In this document: positions 1 to 6,901 of the stretch, piece by piece
How the letters are laid out: each line of letters starts with the position of its first letter
How positions within the stretch are numbered: the stretch's first letter is position 1
Origin: CAZOEL01 sp964578835
GTDB lineage: Bacteria; Desulfobacterota; Syntrophobacteria; Syntrophobacterales; Syntrophobacteraceae
Direction: 5' to 3'
NCBI GenBank assembly: GCA_964578835.1
Contig: CAZOEL010000042.1
Location: 1 to 58,995, forward strand
DNA: 58,995 bases
Translations under genes and position numbers: made by a program
The notes under the pieces: model-generated
The model's database searches: none
What the model was told of the DNA's origin: nothing
The model's input: only the letters and a program-made list of their open reading frames with translations

Positions 1-103
1 CGGCAGCAATGCCGAAGTAATCAGCCGAATCGCCTTGGTGCGTGATCCGTATGCCGGGTGGTGTGGGAGGAGAGGGGCCGCGCGGCCTCTCCCTATACCG
101 ATT
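1..103 (+). mobile_element. 3' end (domains V-VI) of a group II intron, truncated by the window edge
   Basis: The first ~100 bases resemble the 3' end of bacterial group II introns, class C style. A CGCC...GGTGGTGT domain V-like hairpin (about 29-68) is followed by a GC-rich hairpin of GAGAGGGGCC/GGCCTCTC type (about 70-93) and a terminal CCGATT near 98-103. The body and reverse transcriptase would lie left of the window. Identification rests on remembered consensus and folding by eye, so the exact 3' boundary is uncertain. A similar tail faces it on the minus strand near 863-930. Confidence 0.55.
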
Positions 104-204
104 GGCGTGCCGCAACAAGGCCCCGAGCAGCAATTATGATATGATTGGTAACAAATAGTTGTGCCGAGCCCAAAATGCAACTGTACTTGGAAGGAGATTA
201 GTGC

Positions 205-768
205 ATGGCAGAGGCGGCAAAGAGAGAAGCCACTTATGAAGATCTTTATGACATCCCTGAAGGCGCCGTGGGGGAGATCATCAACGGCGAATTGATTGTC
301 ACTCCCCGGCCATCGAGGAAGCACGGCTTTTCAGCTTATGCCCTTGGGGGCGAGTTGCTTCCTCCTTACCAGTTTGGTCGCGGGGGAGGTCCTGGTGGAT
401 GGATTATTATTGGTGAACCGGAGGTCAAATTCGGAGAGAATTACCTCGTACCTGACATAGCAGGCTGGAGGAGAGAGAAATTTCCCAAATCGGAAGAAAC
501 AAATTGGATTTCTGTTTCTCCGGATTGGATTACCGAGATTCTCTCCCCCAGTACGATTCGGGTGGATAGAATCAAAAAGATGGCCATTTACGCCGAGCAT
601 GGAGCTCCTTACCTATGGTTGATCGATCCTTCAGTAAAAACGCTTGAAGTCTTCAAACTTGAAGCCGAGGGCTGGCTCCTGAGATCCGTCTTTAGTGAGA
701 GCGATAAAGTACGGGCAGAACCTTTTGCCGATATTGAAATAGACTTTACGAACCTCTGGATTGATTAG
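205..768 (+). CDS. Uma2-family (DUF820) putative endonuclease
   Basis: This 187-residue protein belongs to the Uma2/DUF820 family, a PD-(D/E)XK-fold group abundant in bacteria with many paralogues and mostly unknown targets. Visible signatures are the central PDIAGWRREK stretch and the EILSPSTIRVDRIKKMAIYAEHG segment (residues about 112-133), followed by YLWLIDP. The start is fixed by an AAGGAG ribosome binding site 8 bases upstream of the ATG. It stands alone, between two group II intron tails that point toward each other, which suggests an accessory cargo gene. Fold assignment is good; catalytic activity is not shown. Confidence 0.85.
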   Translation: MAEAAKREATYEDLYDIPEGAVGEIINGELIVTPRPSRKHGFSAYALGGELLPPYQFGRGGGPGGWIIIGEPEVKFGENYLVPDIAGWRREKFPKSEETNWISVSPDWITEILSPSTIRVDRIKKMAIYAEHGAPYLWLIDPSVKTLEVFKLEAEGWLLRSVFSESDKVRAEPFADIEIDFTNLWID

Positions 769-862
769 AACAAGCAGGGAGAAAGTAGGGGACGCCCATG
801 AAATATGCGTTTTCTTTCCCGGGTAAGGTGCAAGTGAGCGGCATGCGCAATCAGAGGGCGCC

Positions 863-930
863 AATTGGGTAGCCGGGGGTTTTGCTCCCCCGGCCCCCAC
901 ACCACGCGGCGTGCGGGTCCAGGAACATGC
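863..930 (-). mobile_element. Group II intron 3' remnant (domains V-VI), minus strand
   Basis: Read on the minus strand, 920 to 863 gives GGACCCGCACGCCGCG, then TGGTGTGGGGG, a CCGGGGG/CCCCCGG hairpin and a terminal CCCAATT. This is the arrangement of a class C-like group II intron domain V/VI tail and is close to the tail at 1-103. No reverse transcriptase gene precedes it (higher coordinates), so it is a 5'-truncated fragment. Both tails are followed by TTGGCG, possibly a shared 3' exon site. Confidence 0.6.
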
Positions 931-959
931 CGAGCCGTAACCGGGCTTTCAAAGACATC

Positions 960-1017
960 ATTCCCTGAAAGGGATATATAAAGATCGGCATGATTTTATG
1001 TATCCCTTTCAGGGAAT
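960..1017. repeat. 22-bp inverted repeat, hairpin
   Basis: Arms 961-982 and 995-1016 (TTCCCTGAAAGGGATA type) pair over 22 positions with one G-T exchange around a 12-base loop. It lies between the intron remnant and the DUF4258 gene. The stem is too long and lacks a T-tract for an ordinary terminator, so it looks like a REP/MITE-type hairpin. Function is unknown. Confidence 0.7.
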
Positions 1018-1147
1018 AGAACCTTGCCCGACAATATTCCCGGAGTGGCGCTCACGCTTACCCCGGGCTGATTTGTGAAACCCCTTCGGGGTAGAAAAGC
1101 CTCATAGAAAAAACTTGAACATCGAGTGAAAGGATGAGCATTAACTT

Positions 1148-1471
1148 GTGAGTGAGACACTTGAGAGGATCCTCGAACTCGTTGACCGACGGCAAATTCT
1201 AATATCGAGCCACGGCTATGATGAATTGGCTGCTGATGGCATCCTTGTAAGGGACCTCGTCACTGCCATTGCCAAGGCAGTTATGATTGAGGACTACCCC
1301 GACTACCACAAAGGCTCCTGTGTTCTCGTGCTGCAGGAAGATAGCCTGGGTAAGCCCATCCACGTGGTCTGGGGTATACCGAAAGGAAAATCATCTCCGG
1401 CAGTTCTTGTCACCGCATACAGACCCGACCCGAAGAGATGGTCCAGTGATTTTCTGAGGAGAATACAGTGA
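1148..1471 (+). CDS. DUF4258 protein, putative toxin of a toxin-antitoxin-like pair
   Basis: This 107-residue protein fits the DUF4258 family (RelE-like compact fold). Family features seen are an SSHGYDELAADGI N-terminal helix, a central VMIEDYPDYHKG turn, the HVVWGIP strand and a C-terminal VTAYRPDPKRW motif. The start is GTG with a weak AAAGGA upstream. Its stop overlaps the GTG of the next small gene by 4 bases (GTGA), so the two are translationally coupled. Such pairs are common in cyanobacteria and Desulfobacterota; the toxin role is inferred from pairing and fold only. Confidence 0.75.
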   Translation: MSETLERILELVDRRQILISSHGYDELAADGILVRDLVTAIAKAVMIEDYPDYHKGSCVLVLQEDSLGKPIHVVWGIPKGKSSPAVLVTAYRPDPKRWSSDFLRRIQ

Positions 1472-1683
1472 GAAAGAAACAGCACACCAAATTGGTCCAC
1501 GAAGGTGACTATGCAGCCGAGATTGATATTGAGCTCATCTACACAGATGAGGGCTGGTCACCTTATCTGTCGCTAGAAGATGCTCAGAAATTGGACGACG
1601 TGCGAGAGGCGCTGCGAAAAGGAGACCTAAAGACAGCTTCACAACAAGCTCGGGTCTATTCCTTAACCCGGATAGCCCTGTAG
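1468..1683 (+). CDS. Small partner of the DUF4258 protein, putative antitoxin
   Basis: This 71-residue protein starts at a GTG inside the stop of the DUF4258 gene. The sequence LVHEGDYAAEIDIELIY followed by WSPYLSLEDAQKLDDVREAL and GDLKTASQQARVY is a pattern I recognise as the usual downstream partner of DUF4258 genes. No DNA-binding helix-turn-helix or ribbon-helix-helix is evident. An antitoxin role is likely from position, not from sequence. Confidence 0.65.
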   Translation: MRKKQHTKLVHEGDYAAEIDIELIYTDEGWSPYLSLEDAQKLDDVREALRKGDLKTASQQARVYSLTRIAL

Positions 1684-2208
1684 ATCCCTTACGCGACTCA
1701 GCCTTTTCAGTGGGGCATATCTCCCTAGGCTGCAAACCCTCAGCTTATAAAGCAATGGCTCCGCTAACGAAGCCCTGAACAGGACGCGCAACCACATGGC
1801 TCCCCCACACTCATCGTGTCGAGTCAACATCCGTAGCAGTTCGGCGCGCCGATTAGGGCTGGTGGTCGGCCACAGCCACACAAGCATTTCAGGGAACCGT
1901 AACACCGAACATCGGCTACGATCAGGTGATAAGTGTGAAACTGACTGTTCCATTACATCGCCCAATCAAAATTCAACGTTGGCCCATGTTCTGAAGCAGG
2001 CTCGTCTTACGGTAGAAAAGGTTCAAGCCCTTCTGTGAATCGCCGAACGAAATCTTGAACCGGACAAGCGCCACGCGTGCTGCTATAAAAGGTAGTCGTG
2101 CTGCGGCGCTTGCCGGTGATGACCGGCATTGGCCGAAACGAGGCTCAGGTGGAGAATTAAAAGATGATGAGGACAGATCTATTCAAAATCAAAGAAAAGG
2201 GGAGAACT
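1684..2208. other. Non-coding stretch with inverted repeats
   Basis: No convincing gene is seen here; the open frames lack family signatures. Two inverted repeats stand out: 2020-2027 with 2054-2061 (GGTTCAAG/CTTGAACC), and 2060-2072 with 2105-2116 (CCGGACAAGCGCC against GGCGCTTGCCGG, one base missing). The layout resembles recombination-site stems or decayed mobile DNA, but no integrase is present to support an attC call. Confidence 0.4.
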
Positions 2209-2685
2209 ATGCGATCGAGAATCTTCGGAATGGTAACCGTGATGTCGCTAGTGTGGTCTATCTGGACGATTGATGCCGCACAGACTCAAGGGCTGAGTGT
2301 CGATGCGGAACTGCAGAAGTTTCAAGGCTCTTGGGTGATGATCTCAGCGGAGATGGACGGAAAAAAGGTGCATGACGCACATGTGAAACAAAGCCGAATA
2401 ACCTTCGTTGGTGATAAAGTCGAGATTATCACTCCGCATCAGCATAAGGACAAGATCGTCGCGTCCGTGGCGAAACTGGACTTAACGAAAAATCCCAAGG
2501 AAATGCACTGGGTTCGCACTGTAGGTCCGAACGCCGGCGCCACCACGATCGCAATCTATGAGTTTGAGGGGCCCGACCAGTACAAGATTTGCTTCGACCC
2601 TGCAGGGTTGGCTGTGCCCAAGAAGTTCGGAACAAAAGCGGGCTCCGGACATATCTGGCACACCTGGAAGCGGGTAAAGCAGTAG
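2209..2685 (+). CDS. Exported TIGR03067-like domain protein
   Basis: The chosen start at 2209 has GGGGAG upstream and gives a 158-residue protein with a signal peptide (MRSRIFGMVTVMSLVWS, hydrophobic to about residue 20, cleavage likely near DAAQTQG). The mature part has LQKFQGSWVMISAEMDGKKV, a KVEIITP strand and ends GSGHIWHTWKRVK. This fits the lipocalin-like TIGR03067 domain known mainly from planctomycetes. A longer frame from 2164 would add a charged segment before the signal peptide and is unlikely. Function is unknown; the sparse family distribution suggests acquisition by transfer. Confidence 0.7.
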   Translation: MRSRIFGMVTVMSLVWSIWTIDAAQTQGLSVDAELQKFQGSWVMISAEMDGKKVHDAHVKQSRITFVGDKVEIITPHQHKDKIVASVAKLDLTKNPKEMHWVRTVGPNAGATTIAIYEFEGPDQYKICFDPAGLAVPKKFGTKAGSGHIWHTWKRVKQ

Positions 2686-2874
2686 TCAAAACTAAAGAGT
2701 AAGTCCTCAAGAACAGCGGATGGACCGAAGGGACGTTGCTACTCAGCGCGGCGCAAGCATCGCAAGGAAAGCAGACTGCCGCCAACGTTGTCGGCTCTTG
2801 AATTCCATGCCAGATTCGGCTCAAACAGGAAGTAACACTGCCGGGCAGCCCCACAAGGGCTGCCTTTTGAGATG

Positions 2875-2950
2875 CTCGATCCGTGCGCGGTGAAAGTCGC
2901 ATGCACAGCGCCAAGAGGGCTTGGAACTGGAGCCGGCCCCTGTTACCCGG
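2875..2950 (+). mobile_element. Group II intron 3' remnant (domains V-VI), a second intron type
   Basis: The segment CCGTGCGCGGTGAAAGTCGC (2881-2900) followed by ATGCAC closely resembles a group II intron domain V, with a GUGAAAGU apical region and GUGC/GCAC stem. A GC-rich domain VI-like stretch follows to about 2950. The tail differs from those at 1-103 and 863-930, so it derives from another intron lineage. No intron-encoded protein remains upstream; the preceding 2686-2870 holds only a GGCAGCC/GGGCTGCC hairpin (about 2845-2864). Confidence 0.6.
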
Positions 2951-3048
2951 TATGAGCAGAGGCCGCTGGCCGCTCATTAAAATCCCTTGCAAAGGCCCAT
3001 TTAAGTGAATAATGTATGCGCATCCAAAATGCGCATAAGGAGAGCATC

Positions 3049-3297
3049 ATGCAAGAGAATTTCTACAATACGCAGGCGCCGAAAAAATCAACCAATCTTA
3101 GCATCAACAGCGATCTTCTCCGAAAGGCGCGAGACCATCACATTAATCTTTCCAAGGCCTTAGAGCAACGCCTTATAGAGATGCTACTGGAGGTAGAACG
3201 TCGGGAATGGCGAGAAGAGAATCGCGATGCCATTGAGGCCTACAATAGCCGTATCGAAGCATGCGGTGTGTTCAGTGACGGTTTGAGGAGATTTTGA
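3049..3297 (+). CDS. ccdA: CcdA-type antitoxin
   Basis: This 82-residue protein has the CcdA pattern: a basic N-terminal segment with TNLSINSDLLRKARDHHINL (ribbon-helix-helix DNA binding, residues about 14-33), then SKALEQRLIEMLLEVERREW and the C-terminal NRDAIEAYNSRI...GVFSDGLRRF toxin-binding tail. The start at 3049 has a perfect AAGGAG 6 bases upstream; an earlier in-frame ATG at 3016 lacks one. It overlaps ccdB by one base (TGATG). CcdA neutralises CcdB and, with it, normally represses its own promoter. Confidence 0.92.
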   Translation: MQENFYNTQAPKKSTNLSINSDLLRKARDHHINLSKALEQRLIEMLLEVERREWREENRDAIEAYNSRIEACGVFSDGLRRF

Positions 3298-3611
3298 TGG
3301 CGCAATTTGATGTCTTTGAAAATCCCAATGAAGAAACAAAGCAGGCTATTCCTTTTTTGCTCGATCTCCAGACTGACTTGCTCGACGTCCTTTCAACACG
3401 CGTAGTCGCGCCGCTCATAGCCGCTTCAGCTATGGGCAAAGCCATCAAGCATCTGAACCCTCAGTTTACGATAAGAAATATCACAGTGTTTATGTCCACG
3501 CCGGAACTGGCCGGGATATCAGTGCAATCAATGGGGGAAAAGGTCAGTTCACTAAGAGATCAGCGTCACGAGATTATTGCTGCGCTTGATTTTCTCTTCA
3601 CCGGCTTCTGA
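3297..3611 (+). CDS. ccdB: CcdB-type gyrase-poisoning toxin
   Basis: This 104-residue protein matches CcdB, which traps DNA gyrase on DNA. Visible features are AQFDVFENP at the N-terminus, IPFLLDLQTDLLDVLSTRVVAPL (residues about 18-40), and the C-terminal ALDFLFTGF. CcdB needs a C-terminal Trp-Gly-Ile-like end in the F-plasmid protein; here the tail is FTGF, as in the chromosomal Vibrio-like branch. ATG at 3297 lies inside the ccdA stop. The pair looks intact, so it is probably a functional chromosomal module. Confidence 0.92.
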   Translation: MAQFDVFENPNEETKQAIPFLLDLQTDLLDVLSTRVVAPLIAASAMGKAIKHLNPQFTIRNITVFMSTPELAGISVQSMGEKVSSLRDQRHEIIAALDFLFTGF

Positions 3612-3666
3612 AGAGGCATCTAAACAGTCGTTTCACCAGGATCGGAAAAGCATGGCGCTGGTGAAC

Positions 3667-3798
3667 TTTTGTTGGCGCGCATAAGGGTTGGGATACGCCA
3701 CCCGATCGTGCTGAGGTATCGAAGCATGATCGGGGATGTTCGCCCTTCGATGCCTCAGGGCGAACGGGATACCCCAACCCTTATGCGCGCCAACAAAA
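3667..3798. repeat. MITE-like inverted repeat with nested REP hairpin
   Basis: Arms 3667-3692 and 3773-3798 are a perfect 26-bp inverted repeat. Inside is a second hairpin, 3738-3746 with 3757-3765 (GTTCGCCCT/AGGGCGAAC), of the CGCCCTTCGA-CTCAGGGCG family. A related inner hairpin occurs at 6791-6839. It sits between ccdB and the oxidoreductase gene. It is short, has no coding capacity and looks like a non-autonomous mobile hairpin. Confidence 0.75.
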
Positions 3799-3845
3799 TA
3801 TTTGCTTGGGTACTTAGTCGCTTGGACCTGATAGGAGGGATCGTT

Positions 3846-4436
3846 TTGCGTTGCCTGGTCGTGTGGGCTCATCCGATAGAGAATAGTCTGTGCGGAAGGC
3901 TGGTCAGCTCCGTATTGCGCGCGTTGGAACGGGGTGGTCACGAGGTGCGGGTGGAGGATCTTTACAGGAGTAAATTCGAGGCTTGCCTGACAGAGTGCGA
4001 ACGAGCGAGTTACTACATGGAACGCTTTGAGGGGGCGGCCATCAGCTCGGAAATTGAGCGATTGGTGTGGGCGGAAGGCCTTGTGCTGGTGTTCCCCACG
4101 TGGTGGTTTGGTTTCCCTGCGCTGCTGAAGGGATGGTTTGACAGGGTATGGGCGCCCGGCGTCGCATATGACCATGCAAGCGACTTTGGCCCAATTCAGG
4201 CGAGATTGCGAGAACTGAAGAAGTGCTTGGCCATTACTACCTTGGGGGCCCCGTGGTGGGTTGACTCTTTCGGTTTGCGGAAACCTGTAAAACGGATCCT
4301 GAAAACAGCGCTGCTTGGAACCTGTGCTCCAGGCTGCTCATTTGAGATGCTGTCATTGTACAAGGCGGAGCGTTTGTCATCGAAGGACGTGGAGCGTTTT
4401 GAGGCGAGGATTGGGAACAAGCTGGGCCGCTGGTAA
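3846..4436 (+). CDS. NAD(P)H dehydrogenase (quinone)-like flavodoxin-fold protein
   Basis: I place the start at TTG 3846, since AGGAGG (3833-3838) sits 7 bases before it and the protein then begins LRCLVVWAHP, the first strand and FMN-phosphate loop of this family. The resulting 196-residue protein is family size. FPTWWFGFPALLKGWFDRVW (residues about 83-102) is the typical flavin-contacting and dimer segment. Members reduce quinones or similar acceptors with NAD(P)H via FMN or FAD, in the cytoplasm. Substrate is unknown. The in-frame region upstream lies in the inverted repeat at 3667-3798 and is not coding. Confidence 0.85.
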   Translation: MRCLVVWAHPIENSLCGRLVSSVLRALERGGHEVRVEDLYRSKFEACLTECERASYYMERFEGAAISSEIERLVWAEGLVLVFPTWWFGFPALLKGWFDRVWAPGVAYDHASDFGPIQARLRELKKCLAITTLGAPWWVDSFGLRKPVKRILKTALLGTCAPGCSFEMLSLYKAERLSSKDVERFEARIGNKLGRW

Positions 4437-4624
4437 ATGGTGTGTCAGCGACGGAATGACCCGTCTAGTCGAGTAATGCCGCCAAACCAAAGCAAGTTGC
4501 TCTACGCCGGTTTATCGCTCAGCATGCATCGGCAGTCTCGACTATTGGCTACGTGGAAGCGCTTGGCTACCATTGTCTTACAGGTGATGGCAGGCGCATG
4601 AGCTGATACAATCGCATGGGATAT

Positions 4625-5671
4625 CTATCGGAGCTCAATGAGCTCCACGCCCGGAGTCGCCGCTCGAGCGATGATGGCGGCCTCGGGAGCGCCGCCGGCC
4701 TTGAGATCGCTAAGAAGGGCGGAAGCTCTGTCTTCAGGCGCGGAAATGAGCAGACCGCCGGAAGTCTGTGCGTCCGCAAGGATATCCAGAAGCATGGGGT
4801 CTATGGATTTGGATTGGCGGATCTGATGGGCGCAGAAGTTTCGGTTTGAAAAGCTTCCCGCGGGGACGAGCCCCATTTGGACGGAATCGAGGACTTCGGG
4901 AAGCAGAGGAACATTTTCTGTAAAGAGGATGATTGTCACCTTGCTTGCAGCCGCCATCTCGAGCGCATGGCCTAGGAGTCCAAAACCGGTAATATCGGTG
5001 CATCCATTTACGGGATATGCGCTCATGATTTCAGCAGCCTTCCTGTTAAGCGTCGCCATGGTCTCTATGGCCCGCCTCTGCGCCTCGGCGGAAACCAGCC
5101 CTGCCTTGATGGCCGTCGCCAGCACTCCCGTCCCGAGCGGCTTTGTGAGGATGAGCGCATCTCCGGGTTTGACTCCGGCATTGGCGAGCACTCTGTTAGG
5201 ATGCACCACGCCCGTAACGGAAAGACCGTACTTGATCTCGGGGTCCTCTACGCTGTGTCCGCCAACGAGCGCAGCTCCAGCCTCGTGTATCTTCTCGAGC
5301 CCTCCTCGAAGAATCTCTCTCAAGATGGCCTTGTCCATAGTCTTTACAGGAAAGCACACCACATTCATCGCCGTGAGGGGCCGCCCTCCCATGGCGTAGA
5401 CGTCGCTCAGGGCGTTGGCGGCCGCAATCCGGCCAAAATCGTAGGGATCGTTCACAACCGGAGTGATGAAGTCAACGGTCTGAACCAGCGCCGTATCCTC
5501 CGAGAGGCGATAAACGCCCGCGTCATCGGATGTTTCTCTGCCCACGAGGAGATTGGGATCTTCCTCCAGAGGCAGACCTTCCAGGATATCCGCCAGGTCC
5601 CCCGGACCTATCTTTGCCGCTCAACCAGCCGCGCGAACGGTTTTGGCCAATTCAACAGGATGCTTTCTCAT
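4625..5671 (-). CDS. selD: Selenide, water dikinase, a selenocysteine-containing SelD
   Basis: SelD makes selenophosphate from selenide and ATP, the selenium donor for Sec-tRNA and selenouridine. The conventional open frame begins only at 5545, but the true gene starts at ATG 5671 and reads TVRAAGUAAKIGPGDLADIL, with an in-frame TGA at 5623-5621 as codon 17. This is exactly the Cys/Sec position of SelD, and the following residues match the family, so TGA is read as selenocysteine. With it the protein is 348 residues, the normal length. Other motifs: VDFITPVVNDPYDFGRIAA, ALSDVYAMGG, GGHSVEDPEIKYGLSVTG and a C-terminal ADAQTSGGLL. It follows yedF by 24 bases in one operon. Confidence 0.95.
5595..5609 (-). 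promoter_or_regulatory. Bacterial SECIS hairpin for selD
   Basis: Just downstream of the UGA codon, minus-strand bases 5609-5604 (AGGUCC) pair with 5600-5595 (GGACCU) around a GGG loop (5603-5601). A 6-bp stem with G at the start of a small apical loop, about 17 bases after the UGA, matches the known spacing for bacterial SECIS elements bound by SelB. It lies in coding sequence, as bacterial SECIS do. Seen by eye, not folded computationally. Confidence 0.7.
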
Positions 5672-5695
5672 CTATTGCCCCCAAAAACTTCCGAA

Positions 5696-6304
5696 CTACA
5701 TTACGCTTATGACTTTATCCGCCATTTGCATGGCGGTGACGATGTCGAGCATATTGGTTGTCTCACCAACCTTCTTCTTCTCGAGCAGCTCAAAATGGCC
5801 GAGGCAAGTTCCACAGACAAGAATATGGACGCCTTCCTTCTCCAAAGCCTGAAGCGCCGCCAGGCACTCTGAACCTTCCACCGTAAGTTTGACTCCGCCA
5901 TTGAGAAGGATCAAGCGCCACAGCTCAGGTCCCATTTCTTTCAGAGTGCCGATGAAGCTCACCACGAGCTTTTGCCCGAGCACATCATCTCCTTTGCCCA
6001 TCCGGTCCGTTCCGAGGAGCACTGCGATCCTGCCCTCCCCGCTTTGCGCTTTCGGGTCCTCCATTATCTCGCAGGAAACAGCGGATTCCCTTTTCAGTCC
6101 CGTTACATGGAAGGCGCCTCCTTCTTCAGAAAGACTCACCTCGTAGCCCATCTTCGAAAGAAACCGGCCCACGTTCTCTTTCGCTGCGGGATTATCCACG
6201 GTGACGGTTAGCCATTCGACATTGCCCCGGTCAATGATCTCCTTTGCTTTTAGAACCGGGTTGGGACAAGCCATTCCGCGGCAATCCAGCTTTTCTTCAG
6301 CCAT
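5696..6304 (-). CDS. yedF: Selenium metabolism protein YedF (TusA domain plus DsrE-like domain)
   Basis: The 202-residue protein has an N-terminal TusA/SirA domain, LDCRGMACPNPVLKAKEIID, with the CPxP active cysteine near residue 13, and a C-terminal DsrE/F-like domain with IAVLLGTDRMGKGDDVLGQK and VHILVCGTCLGHF. This is the YedF architecture tied genomically to selenium use. It probably carries persulfide or perselenide on cysteines; the precise substrate is not established. The ATG at 6304 follows AGGAAGG, preferred over an upstream ATG at 6325. It is the first gene of the yedF-selD operon. Confidence 0.92.
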   Translation of the reverse strand: MAEEKLDCRGMACPNPVLKAKEIIDRGNVEWLTVTVDNPAAKENVGRFLSKMGYEVSLSEEGGAFHVTGLKRESAVSCEIMEDPKAQSGEGRIAVLLGTDRMGKGDDVLGQKLVVSFIGTLKEMGPELWRLILLNGGVKLTVEGSECLAALQALEKEGVHILVCGTCLGHFELLEKKKVGETTNMLDIVTAMQMADKVISVM

Positions 6305-6570
6305 ATCCTTCCTTTCGTCTCGCATTCCTTCTCAATCCTATAACCTTCCTTCCCATCGAGCCACTCCAATCCTTGCACATTTAAATGATTAGTTCTCCGG
6401 AGGCTTTTGTTCAAATTGTTAATTCCAATGAAATAGAGATAATCCATGGATGAAATCTATAACAGGGACGAAAGAGCGCCTGAGATCGATCGGAGCCCAA
6501 AATAGAAAGTCCCGATATTTAGGGGATGTTTCCGAGAGGAAAACCAATTAGACACGAAGCGGTTCCAGAT

Positions 6571-6745
6571 GCTAAGTGCAACTCACAACAAATAACCTAC
6601 CAGGAAGAGGGGTTCTGTCATTCCGGCATGGTTTTGGCCGGAATCCAGCCCCGCGAAAAAACGGGATTCCGGCTTGAAGACTGCCGGAATGACGGTGGGT
6701 GTTTCTGAACCAATTTTGGTAGGTTATTTGTTGTGAGCTGCCTAA
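6571..6745. repeat. MITE-like element with 21-bp terminal inverted repeats and an internal hairpin
   Basis: Terminal arms 6582-6602 and 6717-6737 are perfectly complementary over 21 bases, and looser pairing extends outward through CTAAGTG/CCTAAGTA. The interior holds a hairpin of GTCATTCCGGCA (6617-6628) against TGCCGGAATGAC (6682-6693), the widespread 'CGTCATTCCGGC' type. No transposase is present. It is probably a non-autonomous element, or one hairpin inserted in another. Confidence 0.75.
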
Positions 6746-6781
6746 GTACCCGCGCGGAAGTAATTTTACATTTCATATTAT

Positions 6782-6850
6782 CCGCTCATGCTGAGCTTGT
6801 CGAAGCATGAACAGCACATTCGCCCTTCGACAAGCTCAGGGCAAGCGGTT
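6782..6850. repeat. REP-type hairpin
   Basis: CTGAGCTTGTCGAAG (6791-6805) is perfectly complementary to CTTCGACAAGCTCAG (6825-6839), separated by 19 bases. It shares its core with the hairpin nested at 3738-3765, so this is a dispersed family in the genome. Confidence 0.75.
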
Positions 6851-6901
6851 TATTTGTCAAGAGACTTCTGTAAGGATGCTTAACGGAAGGAAGCGCCTCA
6901 A

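Larger units (their letters stand above)
6305..6901. other. Divergent intergenic region with mobile hairpins
   Basis: No gene is seen between yedF (leftward) and the glycosyltransferase (rightward). It should contain promoters for both, but no strong -35/-10 pair stands out by eye. Most of it is occupied by two inverted-repeat elements, at 6571-6745 and 6782-6850. Confidence 0.6.

Noticed and set aside
2060..2116. Integron attC-like site
   Set aside because: The inverted repeat is imperfect, the GTTRRRY and RYYYAAC ends are not present, and no integrase or cassette array is seen.
2164..2208. Earlier start for the TIGR03067-like protein
   Set aside because: It would place a charged segment before the signal peptide, and the ribosome site GGGGAG belongs to ATG 2209.
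3669..3845. N-terminal extension of the NAD(P)H oxidoreductase
   Set aside because: The region is the MITE-like inverted repeat. A good ribosome site and the family's first residues begin at TTG 3846.
4625..5545. SelD as a 306-residue protein starting at 5545
   Set aside because: It drops the family's N-terminal active-site region. The TGA-containing extension to 5671 matches SelD residue by residue, so the short version is an artefact of treating TGA as stop.
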